NCBI RefSeq assembly: GCF_963675165.1
Contig: NC_087384.1
Location: 1,510,501-1,574,500 of the forward strand
Length of the DNA: 64,000 bases
Direction: 5' to 3'
Origin: Halichondria panicea
Lineage: Eukaryota; Porifera; Demospongiae; Suberitida; Halichondriidae
Shown: in pieces, positions 13,332-29,534 of the stretch
Layout: the number at the start of each line of letters is the position of its first letter
Position numbering within the stretch: the stretch's first letter is position 1
Made by a program: the position numbers and the translations under genes
The notes under the pieces: model-generated
Database searches by the model: none
Seen by the model: only the letters and a program-made list of their open reading frames with translations
Told to the model about the DNA's origin: nothing

Positions 13332-16300
13332 CTAGAGGGGGGTGGGTGGTCGTTGTGGTAACGAGTGGTCAGAGTAGGACGACTGTGTTGACGTGGGACT
13401 GGCCAATATACTCCCAGCTGCTGCTGAAGGATAAGAATAGCTCACCGTTTCTGTGTAGGATAGGAGAGAAGAAATAGATTACGTGACAATTTTGTATATA
13501 TTTTTTATAATGCAAACATTGTTGGAACTCAACAATAATATTAGTAAGAGCTACACAACGATCTAACTATACCATCAGCAACGGCTTGTACCTATCAGCA
13601 ACCACACACTAACCACACACCCACACTGACTCCACCCCTGTATGCTCACCAGGGAATTTATCGAAAGGGCATAGCATAACTTCAGGGACTGGTTGTCTCC
13701 CTCGTCTACTCCCTAGTGACCGTGATCGCTTCCTCCCCTTGGCTACCTCCGTGGGGTCGAGAGGAACAAAGGACTTTGACTGCATAGCATCTAATTTATC
13801 CTGAGAAGCTATCGGCCCGATGAGCTCCATAAACTTGCGGGAGAGATGGGTTCTGATGAGGGTCTTGGCGGGGGTGACACCAAGGACACGAGCTAGACTG
13901 TCAGTCGTGAACTGGACGTCCAACATCTGTGTGGGGGAGGGGGTGTGAGTCGTGATTGCTATGGCAGAAATGCGAATTATATATCATCTGCATGTAGCTT
14001 TAGATCATGTTTGCCATAAATACTGCAATCTGATTGGCTAAAGGAAGTGTTCTATCCAACTTAGAAAATCATGTAGAAAATCATGTAGCAAAAGAACATT
14101 CAAATCTGATGGCTAAATACTCACGGTTGCTATGATCTAAAATGCTTAGAGACACTGTTTAGGAAGTTTCCACATGATTTAGAAACCCTGAGGGCTAGTA
14201 GAAGCCTCACTGCGTTCAGGATACTACAACCAGCCCTTTGGGCTTCTAAATCATGTAACAATTTCCTAAGCAGTGTCTAACTATTATATAGAACAAGACA
14301 CGCAGCACATCATTGATAGCACATTGGTAGCAATCAAATTTCAATGATTTTGTGGTTTTCTGAATGCTTAGGAGAAACGTAAGTATAGTTCATAGTCTCA
14401 AGACATCCCCTTCCCCCCCACACACACTCACCATGACGGCTCCATGTATCCCTGTGCCGCTCAGACCCCCCACATAGCCGTCTAGTTCAATCCCCCTCAC
14501 CCACTCCTCCACATCTCCCGCTGACCAATGCAGCAACTTGTTAGAGCCGTGACTCCGCCCAGAGCTAGAGTTCTTCATGTAGCCACCGTTGTAGCCACAC
14601 ATCCTGAGAGGAGGGGAGATAGTTAGTTATGAGCTGGACAACGGCTATTACTGTAACAGTGTTAAATAGTTATAGCAACACAGGCCTGCCGCCCTGAGGG
14701 ACACATAATAAGCACGTGACAACAACGCTAGAATCAGATAGTGCAATAACAAAAGCTGTACAACACTCCGCCATTAAATAATTATGCAAGCATGATCAAT
14801 CCTACGCCCATACTAGTACACACCCTCTAATCACCTCAACGCTTGTATGGCTCTCTGGATGCTGACAACGTGAAAGGGAGTGTTAACCTCCAACAAATTG
14901 AGATCATCCATCGTGATAACATTCAACATACGGCCGTCAAATCGAGCATCCTGAAATGTCCTCTGATACTGCGGCAGCCCGATGTCACACAGCCATTGCC
15001 CCACCCAGTTATGATCAAGACCCCCCACAGAGCTAGGGAATTCTCTGAGAGCATCCTCCACAGCCAGACGAAGCTTCTTACAGTGCAGAGTGCTCACAAT
15101 ACCCATACGCTGTGTGTGTGTGTGTGTGTGTGTGTGCAGTGGAATAATTATAGTAAATGGAAAAATAATTGCAAAAACTAATTTTCAAATTAAAAACTTG
15201 GCAAACAAAAAAGTAGCAAACTCACCACAAAGTCTATGTTGCCTTGACGACTGACCATCCCAGCGAGAGCCTCCCCTGTCAGCAGGTTCTGAGTGACAAG
15301 GTCACCATACACATCCAGTCCAATACTGGAGAACCACTCACACACACCCTCACAGCTCAGGGAGTAAAAGGCAGACGCTCGAGAACTGAAGGGGGGGAGG
15401 GGGCAGGGATAAAGAGCTTTCAAAAAGTAGGGCCCGAGTAATCACTGATTTAAGCACACCATTTGTAGCACTGTCAAACAGCTACTAAATACATATTTTA
15501 GCTTTGAAATTGGATGTTCCTAACACAAGTTATAGATCAAGTTAGCTCCAAAACACCTACACTTACACGGTGACATGCCTTAGCAACAGTTGCTATGCAT
15601 TCTCACTCACTTGACTGGTTTGACGGGAGAAGAGGTATCTTGCACCTCCTCCACAGACGCTGCTTTAGCCTTCTTTTTGAACTTCCGAGCCAGAGCTCTG
15701 AAGCTACTTTTACGAGTAGGGCCGTTAGTGTGCTTGTCTGATTGAGGGGGGGCATCAATAGTCACCCTTCGTTGCTTGCCATTCCCAGTGGGCGGGGCCT
15801 GGAGTCCAGCCTGGAAGACGTGACATCACACACTTTAATACACACTAACAGAACAAACACTTGGGCAATGCAAAAAATAATAATCGCAAATTTTCACTTT
15901 TAATCGTCACCTTTATTTCACTGTGCAGTTGTCTCACTTCAACTGAAAAGGACAAAATGATTATTGCATTAGTTAGTTAGTTAGTGATATCACATGATGT
16001 GAAAGGCATGACCTATTATCTATTGCCCAAATACTGCATTGAGAAACAGACCCAGCTGTCAACCAGCAATGTCAACAAGCAATAATAAACTCTCCAGAAA
16101 TATGGTTAGCCATGGCAACAGTACATCACATGCAAGGTTTTTACTGTAACAGTACCACTGAAATTCCCCCTGCAAACCTGAAACTCATATAGTACCATAA
16201 CATAAGGCTTCGAGAAAGCTTTGTCAGCTGTACATATCACAGTGGAGTAAGCTGTACCGCTGAGTACCCTTGCTAGATAGAGCTGCACACACAGGCAGGC

Positions 16301-17696
16301 AGGCACGTACCTTCCTTAGTGTGTAGTGTGGCCTTGGTGAGTCTCAGCTCTTCACTCAGGCTTCTGATGTGCTCCTCTTTCTCAATCACTCTGCACTCCA
16401 AATCAACTACCTAGCAACGATAAGCATACCATGAGATCATGAGATGGTAAGATTAATTTTGTCTATTAATTCTAACATTTTTGAATAGGTATCTAAAAGG
16501 CCATGTTTTCGGTAGCACAAGATTAAATAACGCCAAAGTTATTTTCATGAAGCTACAAAAGCTATTGAAGCAGTACGTTACAAATAACAATGTTATGTAT
16601 ACAGTATAATACTTCATACTAGGTTGTCAACAATCTCTAACCTTTGAACTCAGTTTCTCTCTGTCGTTGTTTAGAGCCTCCAGTTGCTGCTGCAGCGAGA
16701 CCACTTGTTTCAGTAGCTCACTCTTGTCCTCACGAAGCCTCTCAAGTTCTACCGTAGAGCTCTACAAATATATAAATATACTCCTATGAGCTTTGTGCCA
16801 CACATGATAGTGTTAAACAATGAACTTTAAGGGAATATTCGTAATAAATGATCACTTCCTATACCAAAGGAAACCACAGTAGCTGCACAATTAGCGACCT
16901 CACGATACTTGATACATAACAGTAAATTAATGTGAAACCAAAATCCATGACATATATACATGCCTAGCTCGTAATGAAATATCGGTCTGGCACGCTTCAT
17001 AAACATTACAGGAAGGGTTCCTACCACCAATGCAAATACTTGTACCACCTAGACTAAACTATGTGTATACATAATTCAATATTTATATAACCAGTGTAAC
17101 AAGCAACCCCTCACCTGTCTCTTGCTGCTCAACCATGTGACTATCGTCTCTCTGGTGTTAACGGGAATGAGGTCCTTTGGGTGACCTTTGACTTCTTCCC
17201 CTCTTGTCTCGTCCCAAGAATTCATCTTCTCACTGAGCAGTGCTGCCTGCTCTACTATCGCCCTGACAACGGGGTCGTTGACCAATGAGACTTCAATAAG
17301 CTCGCTCGGAGGTCTGAAACAGAAGGTGTTTGTTTAGTAACACACTAACATGACAACGATCCAATAATCACATTCATTGTTGCATGCTTCAGTTAGCTAG
17401 CTGCATGTACGTAGGCCATGTACTGAAATTATTATACATATCATGAAGCTGGTCAAATGGTTACAGCTAGCTATAATGCACACCCAGCCTGGACTTATTA
17501 CTGGACATATCCTCACTGGACCTATCACACACACAGACAGCTACTAGCTAGGTGCTAGGTACCTGTAGTCTCCAATGAGACCGTCCATTCTAGCAAGAGC
17601 ATCTGCCAGTAGTTGCGAGTTCTGCTCGTGTAGTGTCTTCTGATCATCTTCTGTGATCTCAACAGTCGGTACATTGAAGGAAATGGTCTCCGCCAT
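13332..17696 (-). CDS. PPFIBP1: Liprin-beta (PPFIBP) scaffold protein
   Basis: Eleven exons, 5' to 3': 17696-17563, 17313-17115, 16761-16642, 16410-16311, 15942-15911, 15810-15611, 15385-15226, 15109-14835, 14603-14432, 13926-13650, 13450-13332. All phases agree and the product is 595 aa. The first 195 residues include coiled-coil heptads (VELERLREDKSELLKQVVSL). A basic linker follows, then three SAM domains starting near residues 262, 347 and 431. The second carries LDHNWVGQWLCDIGLPQY and the third HWSAGDVEEW, with the order and spacing of animal liprin-beta rather than liprin-alpha. Liprins organise cell-cortex and adhesion scaffolds and bind LAR-type phosphatases. Vertebrate proteins are longer, mostly in the coiled-coil part. 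It is the one-to-two ancestor type, so PPFIBP1 versus PPFIBP2 cannot be distinguished. Confidence 0.9.
14030..14280. mobile_element. Dispersed foldback repeat, copy 1 (liprin-beta intron)
   Basis: About 250 bp beginning near AATCTGATTGGCTAAAGG. The right half can fold: TTAGAGACACTGTTTAGGAA pairs with TTCCTAAGCAGTGTCTAA, and an inner GATTTAGAA pairs with TTCTAAATC. A clearly related copy in the same orientation lies at 36880-37110. It has no coding capacity and is a probable MITE family. Confidence 0.75.
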
Positions 17697-18261
17697 CTCT
17701 GTCTAGAGTCTATATAGTCCACTGTTCAGTTGATCTTGTTCTTCACACCAGCTGTATTATAATTATTATGATGACACGGAAGTTTAGGTTGTGGCGGTAC
17801 TAATCTATTCCACGTGGGTGTGATACCTGATCTATTAACGACCACTACCCATAAAAGTGTGTCAAAGTAATTCCCTCAAAATAGGCAAAATTATCTTGGC
17901 GCGGCTTAGCCCCGAGTTTAACAAATCTTATGATGTCAAACGACGTTGTGTTCAAAATTCCCATTGTCCCCGCCCATTAATTAACACATAAAAGACTACA
18001 TACAATCACATTAAATAAACAACACTAGATACACATAATCACAACAGTTTATGCACACGAGCACATGCACACAAACAACACATATAAAAGTAATCCTACA
18101 ACAAGCAATCTACACAGAACCAACTGGCTGTATGCACCAACATCATACAGATCAGTCAGTGTAAGGGTCAAAACATAATACAGAATCTTTGGTTGTCATG
18201 TGTTGTGTCGAATAGGTGTAAGTCTGTGATGTCAAGAGCCTAAAGTTTTGAGCTAGATAGG
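17697..18261. other. Spacer between liprin-beta start and LIS1 stop
   Basis: A 565-bp AT-rich stretch with no open frame worth calling. It must hold the promoter and 5' UTR of the liprin-beta gene and the 3' UTR of the LIS1 gene, both on the minus strand. Confidence 0.5.
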
Positions 18262-21586
<3,325 letters not shown>

Positions 21587-22229
21587 CTTTTGCTCATTCC
21601 TGTAGTGGCCATAGGTCATAGTAAAAATGCCACAGCATAAACACACTGAACACACTGCATAGGATATAGTTGTAAGAGGACCTATAACGTATACTGTACG
21701 AGGCTACAGTGGTATCGATGGGTACTAAAGCTATTACATGCCTAATCACACATCAGTACTAGGCAAGCTTCAACGTAACGGCTGACAAGCTACATTGACC
21801 AGCCATGTTAGAATTGTATGGGCCAGGAGACGTACATGTACATGACTCAGTGGTGACCAGATGGTGGTGACAGATGCACTCATAGGCTACCACATAAGCA
21901 CTCTACACACACAGCTATCCTCCATACACTCACCTACTATAATAAAGCTTATTCCTATGAGTATAGGCCTTTCCTCTCAATGACTTGAGCTTCTCTTGAC
22001 AACACACACACAAAGGACCCCCCTGAAGGTACTATCTCAGACCACAGACACTCTCCAGGCTGTACAAGGGGCCGTACGATAAAATAGGAGCTATAAACTG
22101 CTTCAAAGATACTCTAGTTCAGCTGGCTAATTCAAAATCTATTTCTCACACAATCTGCCATATTGTTGACTCACATGATATTCTCCTTTGCCAGCTGTGC
22201 GCATGCGCGTTCCCTCCCACCCACGTGGA
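21587..22229. promoter_or_regulatory. Shared upstream region of LIS1 (-) and the Cys-motif/STAND pair (+)
   Basis: A 643-bp spacer between divergent start codons. It must include both promoters. CG-containing TGCGCATGCGCG lies just upstream of the plus-strand start, a palindromic NRF-1-like site (TGCGCATGCGC). The NRF-1 reading is inference from the consensus. NRF-1 commonly drives genes for mitochondrial proteins, which fits the plus-strand pair. Confidence 0.45.
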
Positions 22230-22492
22230 ATGGAGTCCACTAAGAGTGATAAGGTTACAACTACTACAGTGAAGTCCTGTGAGCATCAAGCCTTGAAGGA
22301 ATGTCTGGATAGAAACCAAGGCAACAAAGACAAATGTGAGAAGGAGTGGCTGGAATTTCAGAACCTTTGCTCCAATAATAAAAAGTGAGTTGCTGTCAAT
22401 ATAAACTGTGGGTCTTGATTTATGTTAATTGATTTTTATATACCAATCACTTCAGGCTTGCTGCTCAGGGTAAACTGTCTCTGCCGAAGTAG
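22230..22492 (+). CDS. Small twin-cysteine (CHCH-like) protein, putative
   Basis: Two exons, 22230-22384 and 22456-22492, joined by a consensus GTGAGT donor and TTCAG acceptor, give 63 aa. Without splicing the frame stops immediately after the donor. The sequence has four cysteines in two predicted helices: CEHQALKEC, a short loop with NQGNKDK, then CEKEWLEFQNLC. Spacing is Cx7C and Cx10C, close to but not the canonical twin Cx9C of intermembrane-space CHCH proteins such as COX-assembly factors. A mitochondrial role is therefore a guess, supported by the next gene encoding a mitochondrial-type protein. I chose ATG 22230 because of its better Kozak context; an in-frame ATG lies at 22203. The stop codon is only 5 nt before the next gene's ATG. 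Confidence 0.6.
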
Positions 22493-22497
22493 AAACG

Positions 22498-25182
22498 ATG
22501 CTACGATTGGGGTCATTGAGAGGATTGTATCGACGACGGTCGTTGTTAGTGCCACGCCCCCTTTTGTCCAACTCCCAACTCTCTGTACGAGTGATTACAA
22601 ATCAACCATTAATACAAGAACCTCCAAAGAATGTTTTGCAACGAGCTCAAAAATTCATCCGAGACAATCCGTACACTAAATTCTCTCTGAGTATTGTTGC
22701 CATACTATTCGGTGTGAGTGGAGGCATAGAATTGTACAGGCGAATGAAAGCCAAGAGAAGTCCTGCTGTCGGTATCTACCCTCCGAAAGTGGGTCACCTT
22801 ACAATACAAAGAACTGAACTATTGGATAATATCGATTCCCTAGTGAACAAAGTCAAGAAGCAAGAAGCAGGCCCGCCCGTTCTCTACCTTACTGGCGATG
22901 CAGGTGTTGGAAAGAGTGAAGTGGCTCATCAGTATGCAGTGCATTTTGCTAACAATTGTACCAAATGGTTTGGACTTCGTGCACAAACTCCCGTCATTCT
23001 GTACATTAATGGTACTTGTCTGGAAACTTTGGAATCAACACTGAGAGAGGCCGCATTTGGAATGGGCGTTCAAGACAAAGACTTGACACTGAGTTCCATA
23101 GATTCTCCTGTGATGGAAAGACTTGCTATTCTGTCAGTAGCTGTTCGAAGCAAGCTAAAGGAAAAGAAATTGCCGTGGCTGATAATCGTGGATAGTTTGC
23201 AAAGTGAAACAGTTCCCGGGTATAAAGCAGTTTTTCTTGATGAACTGAAAGAAACGAGAAATTCGGTGGAAACAGAGCATGTCTCGTGGAAGGATCTTGA
23301 TGGTGTCGTGCTAACGATTGCTAAGAAGCTGGACGAAAGCTTACCTCAGAACAGTGTTCTCCATATCCCCAAACAGTAAGAGCATTATATATATAAACGT
23401 GTACAGTGTTCACATTCTCTCTCCTACAGAATGACATCAGTTGAGGGCCTTGATCTACTCTCCCAACTAACTGGACTCGATTCAAAAGAGGAGGAGATTG
23501 TTCAACTACTCGACAGCCTTCATTACCATCCTCTGGCCATTTCTCTGTGTGCTGCCACTGTTAAAATCTATCAGTCATTTGTGGACAGTCAACCTGATCC
23601 TTCCAGTTCCAACGTGATCACCACCTACCATGAGCTGCTTAAGGAACAATTTTCAGGGGATGTTTTGAACACTGCAATGTCATTGTATTTTGAAGCTGCC
23701 GTCACTGACGAACGATTTCGACATGCCTTTGATCTTCTCGGATCATGTGACCTGACACGTCCTCTTCCTGTGTGTGTCATCTCTCGCCACTTATCGTCTC
23801 CTTTCTACCAGATACCCCCAGAGAGCCTGGCCCCGCCCCCTGTAGATGCAGCCATTCAAATGCAGAAACTGACCGGAATCAATCCGAATGATGCCTCGTT
23901 TTTCACTCAACTCAAAGCCATGCTCCCGTTTGGAAACAGCGGCCCTTCAACGAGTGACATAGCAGCTGTGCTAGCTACCAGCGAGGACCCTGTGAGCTAC
24001 CTACGAGAGTGTCCGCTGCTCAGTTTCAAGTCTTATCGGAGGGTTGGGTTCGAGTACGTACAAGTCCACCAATCATCTCACGATAGTCTTTCCTCTCTGT
24101 TCACGAAGTACACAGTCCCCAAACTGAATCTCGATGGCCTGGCAAATGAAGAGGCACGATTCAATAGATCTACGTGGTTTCGTAGCTATCGCACCTTCAA
24201 CCCTCAGCAAGCACTGGTCGACTTTCACCGCTCACTACCCGGGATATCTGAGCCTGGCGTTTTGACCAGAGACGATTTCGACAAACTCTCATCTATTTCA
24301 ACTACCACTACCGGTACAAAATCATCTGAGAAAACTACTTCAGACTATCTGGAATACCAACACTTAGTGTCTCATTATCACAGAGTTGTGGGGACACTTT
24401 CGGATGAGGTCAAAGCGGCAGACAACGATGCTGGTGACACGTTGGCACGGCGATACCTCTACCCCCAAATCAAGTACGTCAGTGATTACCCTCACCTGTC
24501 TGATACTGGCCGTATGCTGTGTCTGTACGATCAAACTGCTATCAAAGCTTCTCTGTCTGTGTCAAGTTTTCAAGAATCGATGGCAAAGCTGAAACAAGTT
24601 CTCAGCCATCAAAAGTCAATGTTTGGAGAAAAAAGTCAAGCTGTTGCCCTGACACTAGTGGATATGGGAAACTTGAACTATTCTGTCAATAATCTCTCAG
24701 AAGCAAAGAACTTTTTGGAGTCATCGTTACGAGTTTATGGAAGCATCACGACAAAACAAGCTACTAAAAATTTCCCACTTGAGATTGGAGCTGCGTACAG
24801 CTCGCTTGCTTTAGTCTGTAGTGCTCTGAACGAGAAACAACGTTGTAAAGAACTATTAGAACAAGCTCTCGCAGCCTACCAGACAATGCCACCGGAAGGG
24901 GTGGTCTCAAAACGACAAAGAAAGCTCGTCTGCAGTTGTCTAACTGATGTTGCCCATGCCTACCTGTCACTAGGAGACGTAATGATGGCCAAGAAATATA
25001 TAGACTTGTCGATTTTGGCCCACAAGAACTTGTACCTCGAGGGTCACCCCGAGAGTGTGAGGGCGTTGAACGTTAGTAGTATTGTGTACTCGTTGCTAGG
25101 TGACAAGCCGGAGAGTGCTCGGCTGAGAGGGGAGGCGGGTAAGCAGCAGGCACACTTGAATGCTCACCCGCTAGTGGCTTGA
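22498..25182 (+). CDS. Mitochondrial-type STAND P-loop NTPase with TPRs
   Basis: Two exons, 22498-23375 and 23430-25182, in frame, 876 aa. The N-terminus (about 30 residues) is Arg-rich with no acids and looks like a mitochondrial presequence. A single hydrophobic segment follows at about residues 62-80. The Walker A motif GDAGVGKS is at 133-140, and a Walker B-like strand (LPWLIIVDS) lies near 225. A later HPLAISLCAA segment resembles the GxPLA motif of NB-ARC/AP-ATPase (STAND) proteins. The C-terminal third is helical and TPR-like (ALTLVDMGNLNYSVNNLSEA and similar). The architecture presequence-TM-NTPase-TPR suggests a membrane-anchored signalling ATPase of mitochondria. I do not recognise a named orthologue. 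It could be a scaffold or assembly factor rather than an immune sensor. Confidence 0.75.
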
Positions 25183-25414
25183 ATAATGTGTGTATTCTGT
25201 GTAGCTGTGTGAATGTATGCATGTCATTCATTAGTAGTTATTTGTGTTAGTTGACGTCAATAGAAGAATGTTGTATACTGTATTTTTGTTATTCAAAAAG
25301 TTATTGAGTAAATAATTACATTCTATAGCTAGCTAATAATAATAAATGTAACCTTTTGATTAGACACTCTTTACCTATTATACAAGTTAGCAGGGCCAGC
25401 TAGAGTGCAGTGCG

Positions 25415-28400
25415 ATGAACGCGAAAGGCAGCCACCTCTCTCTGTACCTCCTCAGTCCAGGCCCAGGGCACACACAAGGTGGGCTCACAACACTAGCTAC
25501 AGTCTGTCCTGAACACACTCAACCACTGTAGACCACTGCCGTTTCTTCCGCCATTGTCTGAACGAGCACAACCAAGCACACCAAACTTGTCAGTCTGGTT
25601 TGACGAGCTCTTATGTCGCTGTCATTGGTGGATCTTATCCGACAAACGATAATCAGGTAATTGTTTAATAATTTATAATCAATTATGGTGCATGTTTTTA
25701 CAGTCTCCGGACCATCCCATATTTTGTCAATGGCATGCACTACCACCCGCCCACCACCACCCCACTCACCACACCTCTCCACTGGATCGTGTTCTTGATG
25801 TACTGACTTCCTCTGAGGGCTTACCTCCTTGTCATGGTGATGGAGATGTGGGATTTGAGGGGATGAGTAACGATATACACACACTCCTGGACCACCTCCC
25901 AGCCACCACTGAGAGTGAGTGCCCATGGCCATGCATGCAAGTCAGTGTGCTATGTTACTACCACAAGATGTGTCTATAGGGTATCGTGTGATGGATGTGT
26001 ACTGGCTCATCCCTGCAATCGACCTACTACCATCACCAAGGTAGAGTGTATAATTGTCATAGCTCTATTTTCTAAGCCTCAACCATTCATCTAATGTCTG
26101 CTAGTTCTGCTGTCAGTCTGTATGGAGCTCTCTTGAGGCTGGTGAGATGGTGCCACGCCCACATACACCTGATCACGCCCCTCTCATCATCAGACCCCAC
26201 CTCCTCTCCGATAGTGTGTGCATGGAGAGACTCCCTGGGGGGTCTTAGCGTGTGCACGGAGGGAGATTGGGAGCCACCCCCTGGTGTGATATGGAGGGGG
26301 CACATTCACTGCACTGAACACAAGGTATGTGTAAGAGCTAGAACAGCTAGTGTACTTTATAGAAGTTGCAAGTTTTCAAAGTTTTGAAGTTTTCTTGAGC
26401 ACAAAAAACTATTAATTTTCGGAGGTAGTAGCAACTAAATAATCACTATCTTGCAGACATTCAAGCAAGCCACTCACAGAACTATCTCCTTCCCCGGTTT
26501 CAGCCTGAGGCTCTTGTCCCTGGATACTCCATCCACTTCCCCCACCCCCCACAATGTCCTGGAGGGGGTTGGTCTGCATTCTTGGGTCCATCCCACGCAC
26601 CTAGAGGTACTCCGAGTGGTTGACATGGCAACAGTGCCGCTGTTCTGGCTATCACCCCTACAATGCAAACTGTAATTATTCGCAGAACCTTATAATTTAG
26701 TAGTTAGCTGATGAATCTTAATATTCCTTAATGCACACACACTCAGTACTCTTAGGGAAGCTTCGTATAGTGCTTCGTGTCAGATGCTTCAGAGTCTCCT
26801 GACCTCCAGTGGTGATAGTAGGAAGGTGTGTGTCAGCTGGCATGCCTACACTGTAGCTGACTCTCTCTCCTCCTTCAGGCTGGTCTGATTGTGTGCCTCT
26901 GTACAAGGTTACATGATCACACGCTACCAAAGTCTGCTAACAAACCAAGTCATCAAGAGGGACTGGAAGGATCAAGTACGGTGCCAGTGAATCGACGAAT
27001 CAAAAACAAGACGACTGCAGAGTGGGTGGAGTTTGTACAGGGCCTCGAGGATGAGTCAGTGATAACAGAATTTGAAGGTAGTGCGAATGAATAATAGTAA
27101 ATTAATTACCACTCCCCTGCCCCTGCCCCAGATAAACCTCCCGCCCCACTGGATGCGTACAGTACTGGGCCGCTACTGTTAGTCACACCTGCTACTTTAG
27201 TACCTAGCAATGGAACATTGTCATGTGATGCTTGGTTTCTATGGAAACCTGGAATGATTGACGCCGGGTCTACTGCCCCAGAGCCAACACAAGTGGTCGA
27301 TGATGAGGGTATATAATTATGTCGATTGGATAGAGATCACGTAGTGTGTTTGTCTCATGCAGATGGTGAATTGTTGTCGAGTGCAACGTCATCTGAGCTG
27401 CTCAATGATTTTAGCGAGAGAGTGGCCTCCCTGACTAGTGGTGAGTACAGCCTTTGTTAGTCTCCCCCACACCGCACAAGTTTAACTTAGTTTCCCTCAA
27501 CACCTCTTTAGTCCCCCACACCACACATTACTCCCACACCACAATACGTTATCCCCCACACAACACACTTAGTCCCCCATACCACACACCCTCACAGAGC
27601 TGGACATGTCTCCCTCTGATTGGCCGGAGGTTAGAGCGCTCAAAACGTACGAGTGGATACAAAGGTAGCATTGAGATCATGTACTACAGTTAATTGTAGC
27701 CACCATTTGTAGGAAGATGGTCCGACGTATTGTCACCTCTGACCTCATGTTTGGTCACATGATAGCCCCACCCCCTCGAGAGGCTAGTATCCCATTAGAC
27801 TCTCAGGACCTTGTTGACGTCTTGAGCTGCTTCACTGACCACGGGACACCAACCACCTCTCAACTATCACCCATTGCCATGGTAATAATATCCCCTAAAT
27901 CATACACGTACTTAATTTCCCCCTAAAATAATATTGTGTGCTCATAATTATTTGTCCCAATAGAATAGCTCCTCCAGGCTGTCCAAAGTTCATGCTCGTA
28001 AGTGGAATTAATAATTCTAACCATATAGCTTTAAGAGTGTATGTGGTGTTCTTGTTTTTTACAGCCGACCCTTGTCTGTCTTACAACTCTCTCATAGCCA
28101 GCACACCTCGCAGTAAGAAACAGTACCATGGTGTCAAGTAAGTCAGGTCAGCCTGTCCATCATTAGTCACTCCCCCCCTCCCTCCCCAGCTATTGCTTGA
28201 CTGAGGAGGACAGCTCCATCGACGCTAAACTGACCAAAATCCAGCAACGCTACCTGTTCAGTGAGAGAGTGGGTCATTGTAACCCTGTGGTGACCCCCCA
28301 GCCAGAGAGGGCCAAGCAACAGGCACGCAGGATGAGGGCAGGCTCTGTCACCCTCAATACACAAACGGAACAGGTGAACAAAATGTTTATGTCATTCCAA

Positions 28401-29534
28401 ACTGAATTTACAGGCTCTCAAATTAGCATGTCTATACCGGTAGTGGGTCAGTGATTTCGTTAAAAGCAGAACTAATTATAAAATTACAGGCCTCTCACGA
28501 AACTGTTTCTAACTTATATCGTGTGTGTGTATGCACAGGATATGAGAGGGACCCAGTCTGTACCCCCTGAGGCAGAGAAGACGCCCGTCAAGAGATCACC
28601 CCCTCACATCAGGCAGCACTACACTCAGGCTAGAACTGGCGTGAGTCTACTCAAGAGTCCCGTCATAAAAATCACTAAGGTACAACGGAGACAGCTGGAA
28701 AGTACCTTACACAGCAACTCATCGATGAACGAGGAACCTGTTGGGGCAGCAGCTGTCTCCTTAAGTGTCAGTGAACCATCTGCAGCAGCTGTCTCCCTCC
28801 CAAGTGTCAATGAACCCTCTGCACAGTGTAGTGGTAGTGCAGGTGTTGAGAGAGAAGCTGTCCTCCGAAGGAGCCCACGCCACAAGAACAAGTGGAAGGG
28901 CGGAACAAAGGAGCACGGGAGAAAGGAGACACTGAAATCAGTGAGTGCATGCATGGGCATACAATGTCCAAAAACTCATGTTGGGAACGTCCAAGTTCAA
29001 ACTTGCATAAATTATCTCTTGAATAGTGCTACTTATTATGATACATGTATCCAATGGCTACCTAGTAACACCCTCCCCCCCCCCCCCCACACACGCATAC
29101 TCCTTACAGAAGCTCAGTCTTGAGGTGTTGGCATCTCTCAAGAAGAGTGAGTTGCATCGCAGTCATCCTGCCTTCAAGAGATGCTACTCTAAACTATTCT
29201 CCATCAGCAAAACATTCTTGAAAGACATGGTGGGTAGCACACACACACACTGTCTCTATGTGTCCTAGAGTACGTAAATGTTAGGTCTACACCCACACAG
29301 TCACTTCGATCCCTCTCTCAATAGGGGTTTTCTTAACGTAAGCATAATTGAGCAAGCGCCATAATAATATGTAATGCTTACTAATACCCCCCCCCCACAC
29401 AGGCTGTCAGAGGAGCAGTTGCCCAGAAAGCAGAAATAAGAAGAGTTGTGGAACTGAATGTCAAGAATGTTTTAGACTTTGAACTCTCTAAGTACAAGAC
29501 AGCTTCTAGAATAGCCTCGGACATAATATTATAA
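25415..29534 (+). CDS. MTBP: MTBP (Mdm2-binding protein), replication-origin firing factor
   Basis: Eighteen exons: 25415-25478, 25532-25656, 25704-25914, 25980-26040, 26105-26324, 26457-26671, 26747-26825, 26879-27077, 27132-27308, 27363-27440, 27598-27664, 27713-27881, 27964-27997, 28065-28137, 28190-28373, 28539-28940, 29110-29229, 29403-29534. They sum to 870 codons, giving 869 aa (human about 900). Recognition rests on the middle segment (YHGVNYCL preceded by the LSYNSLIAS strand), the LDSQDLVDVLSCFT segment, and the C-terminal helical domain (RCYSKLFSISKTFLKDM, then ELNVKNVLDFEL). MTBP works with Treslin/TICRR to load CDC45 at origins; its C-terminal domain contacts DNA. The first two exons are the least certain part. 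A polar Ser/Ala-rich linker around residues 720-770 is poorly conserved. Confidence 0.85.
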
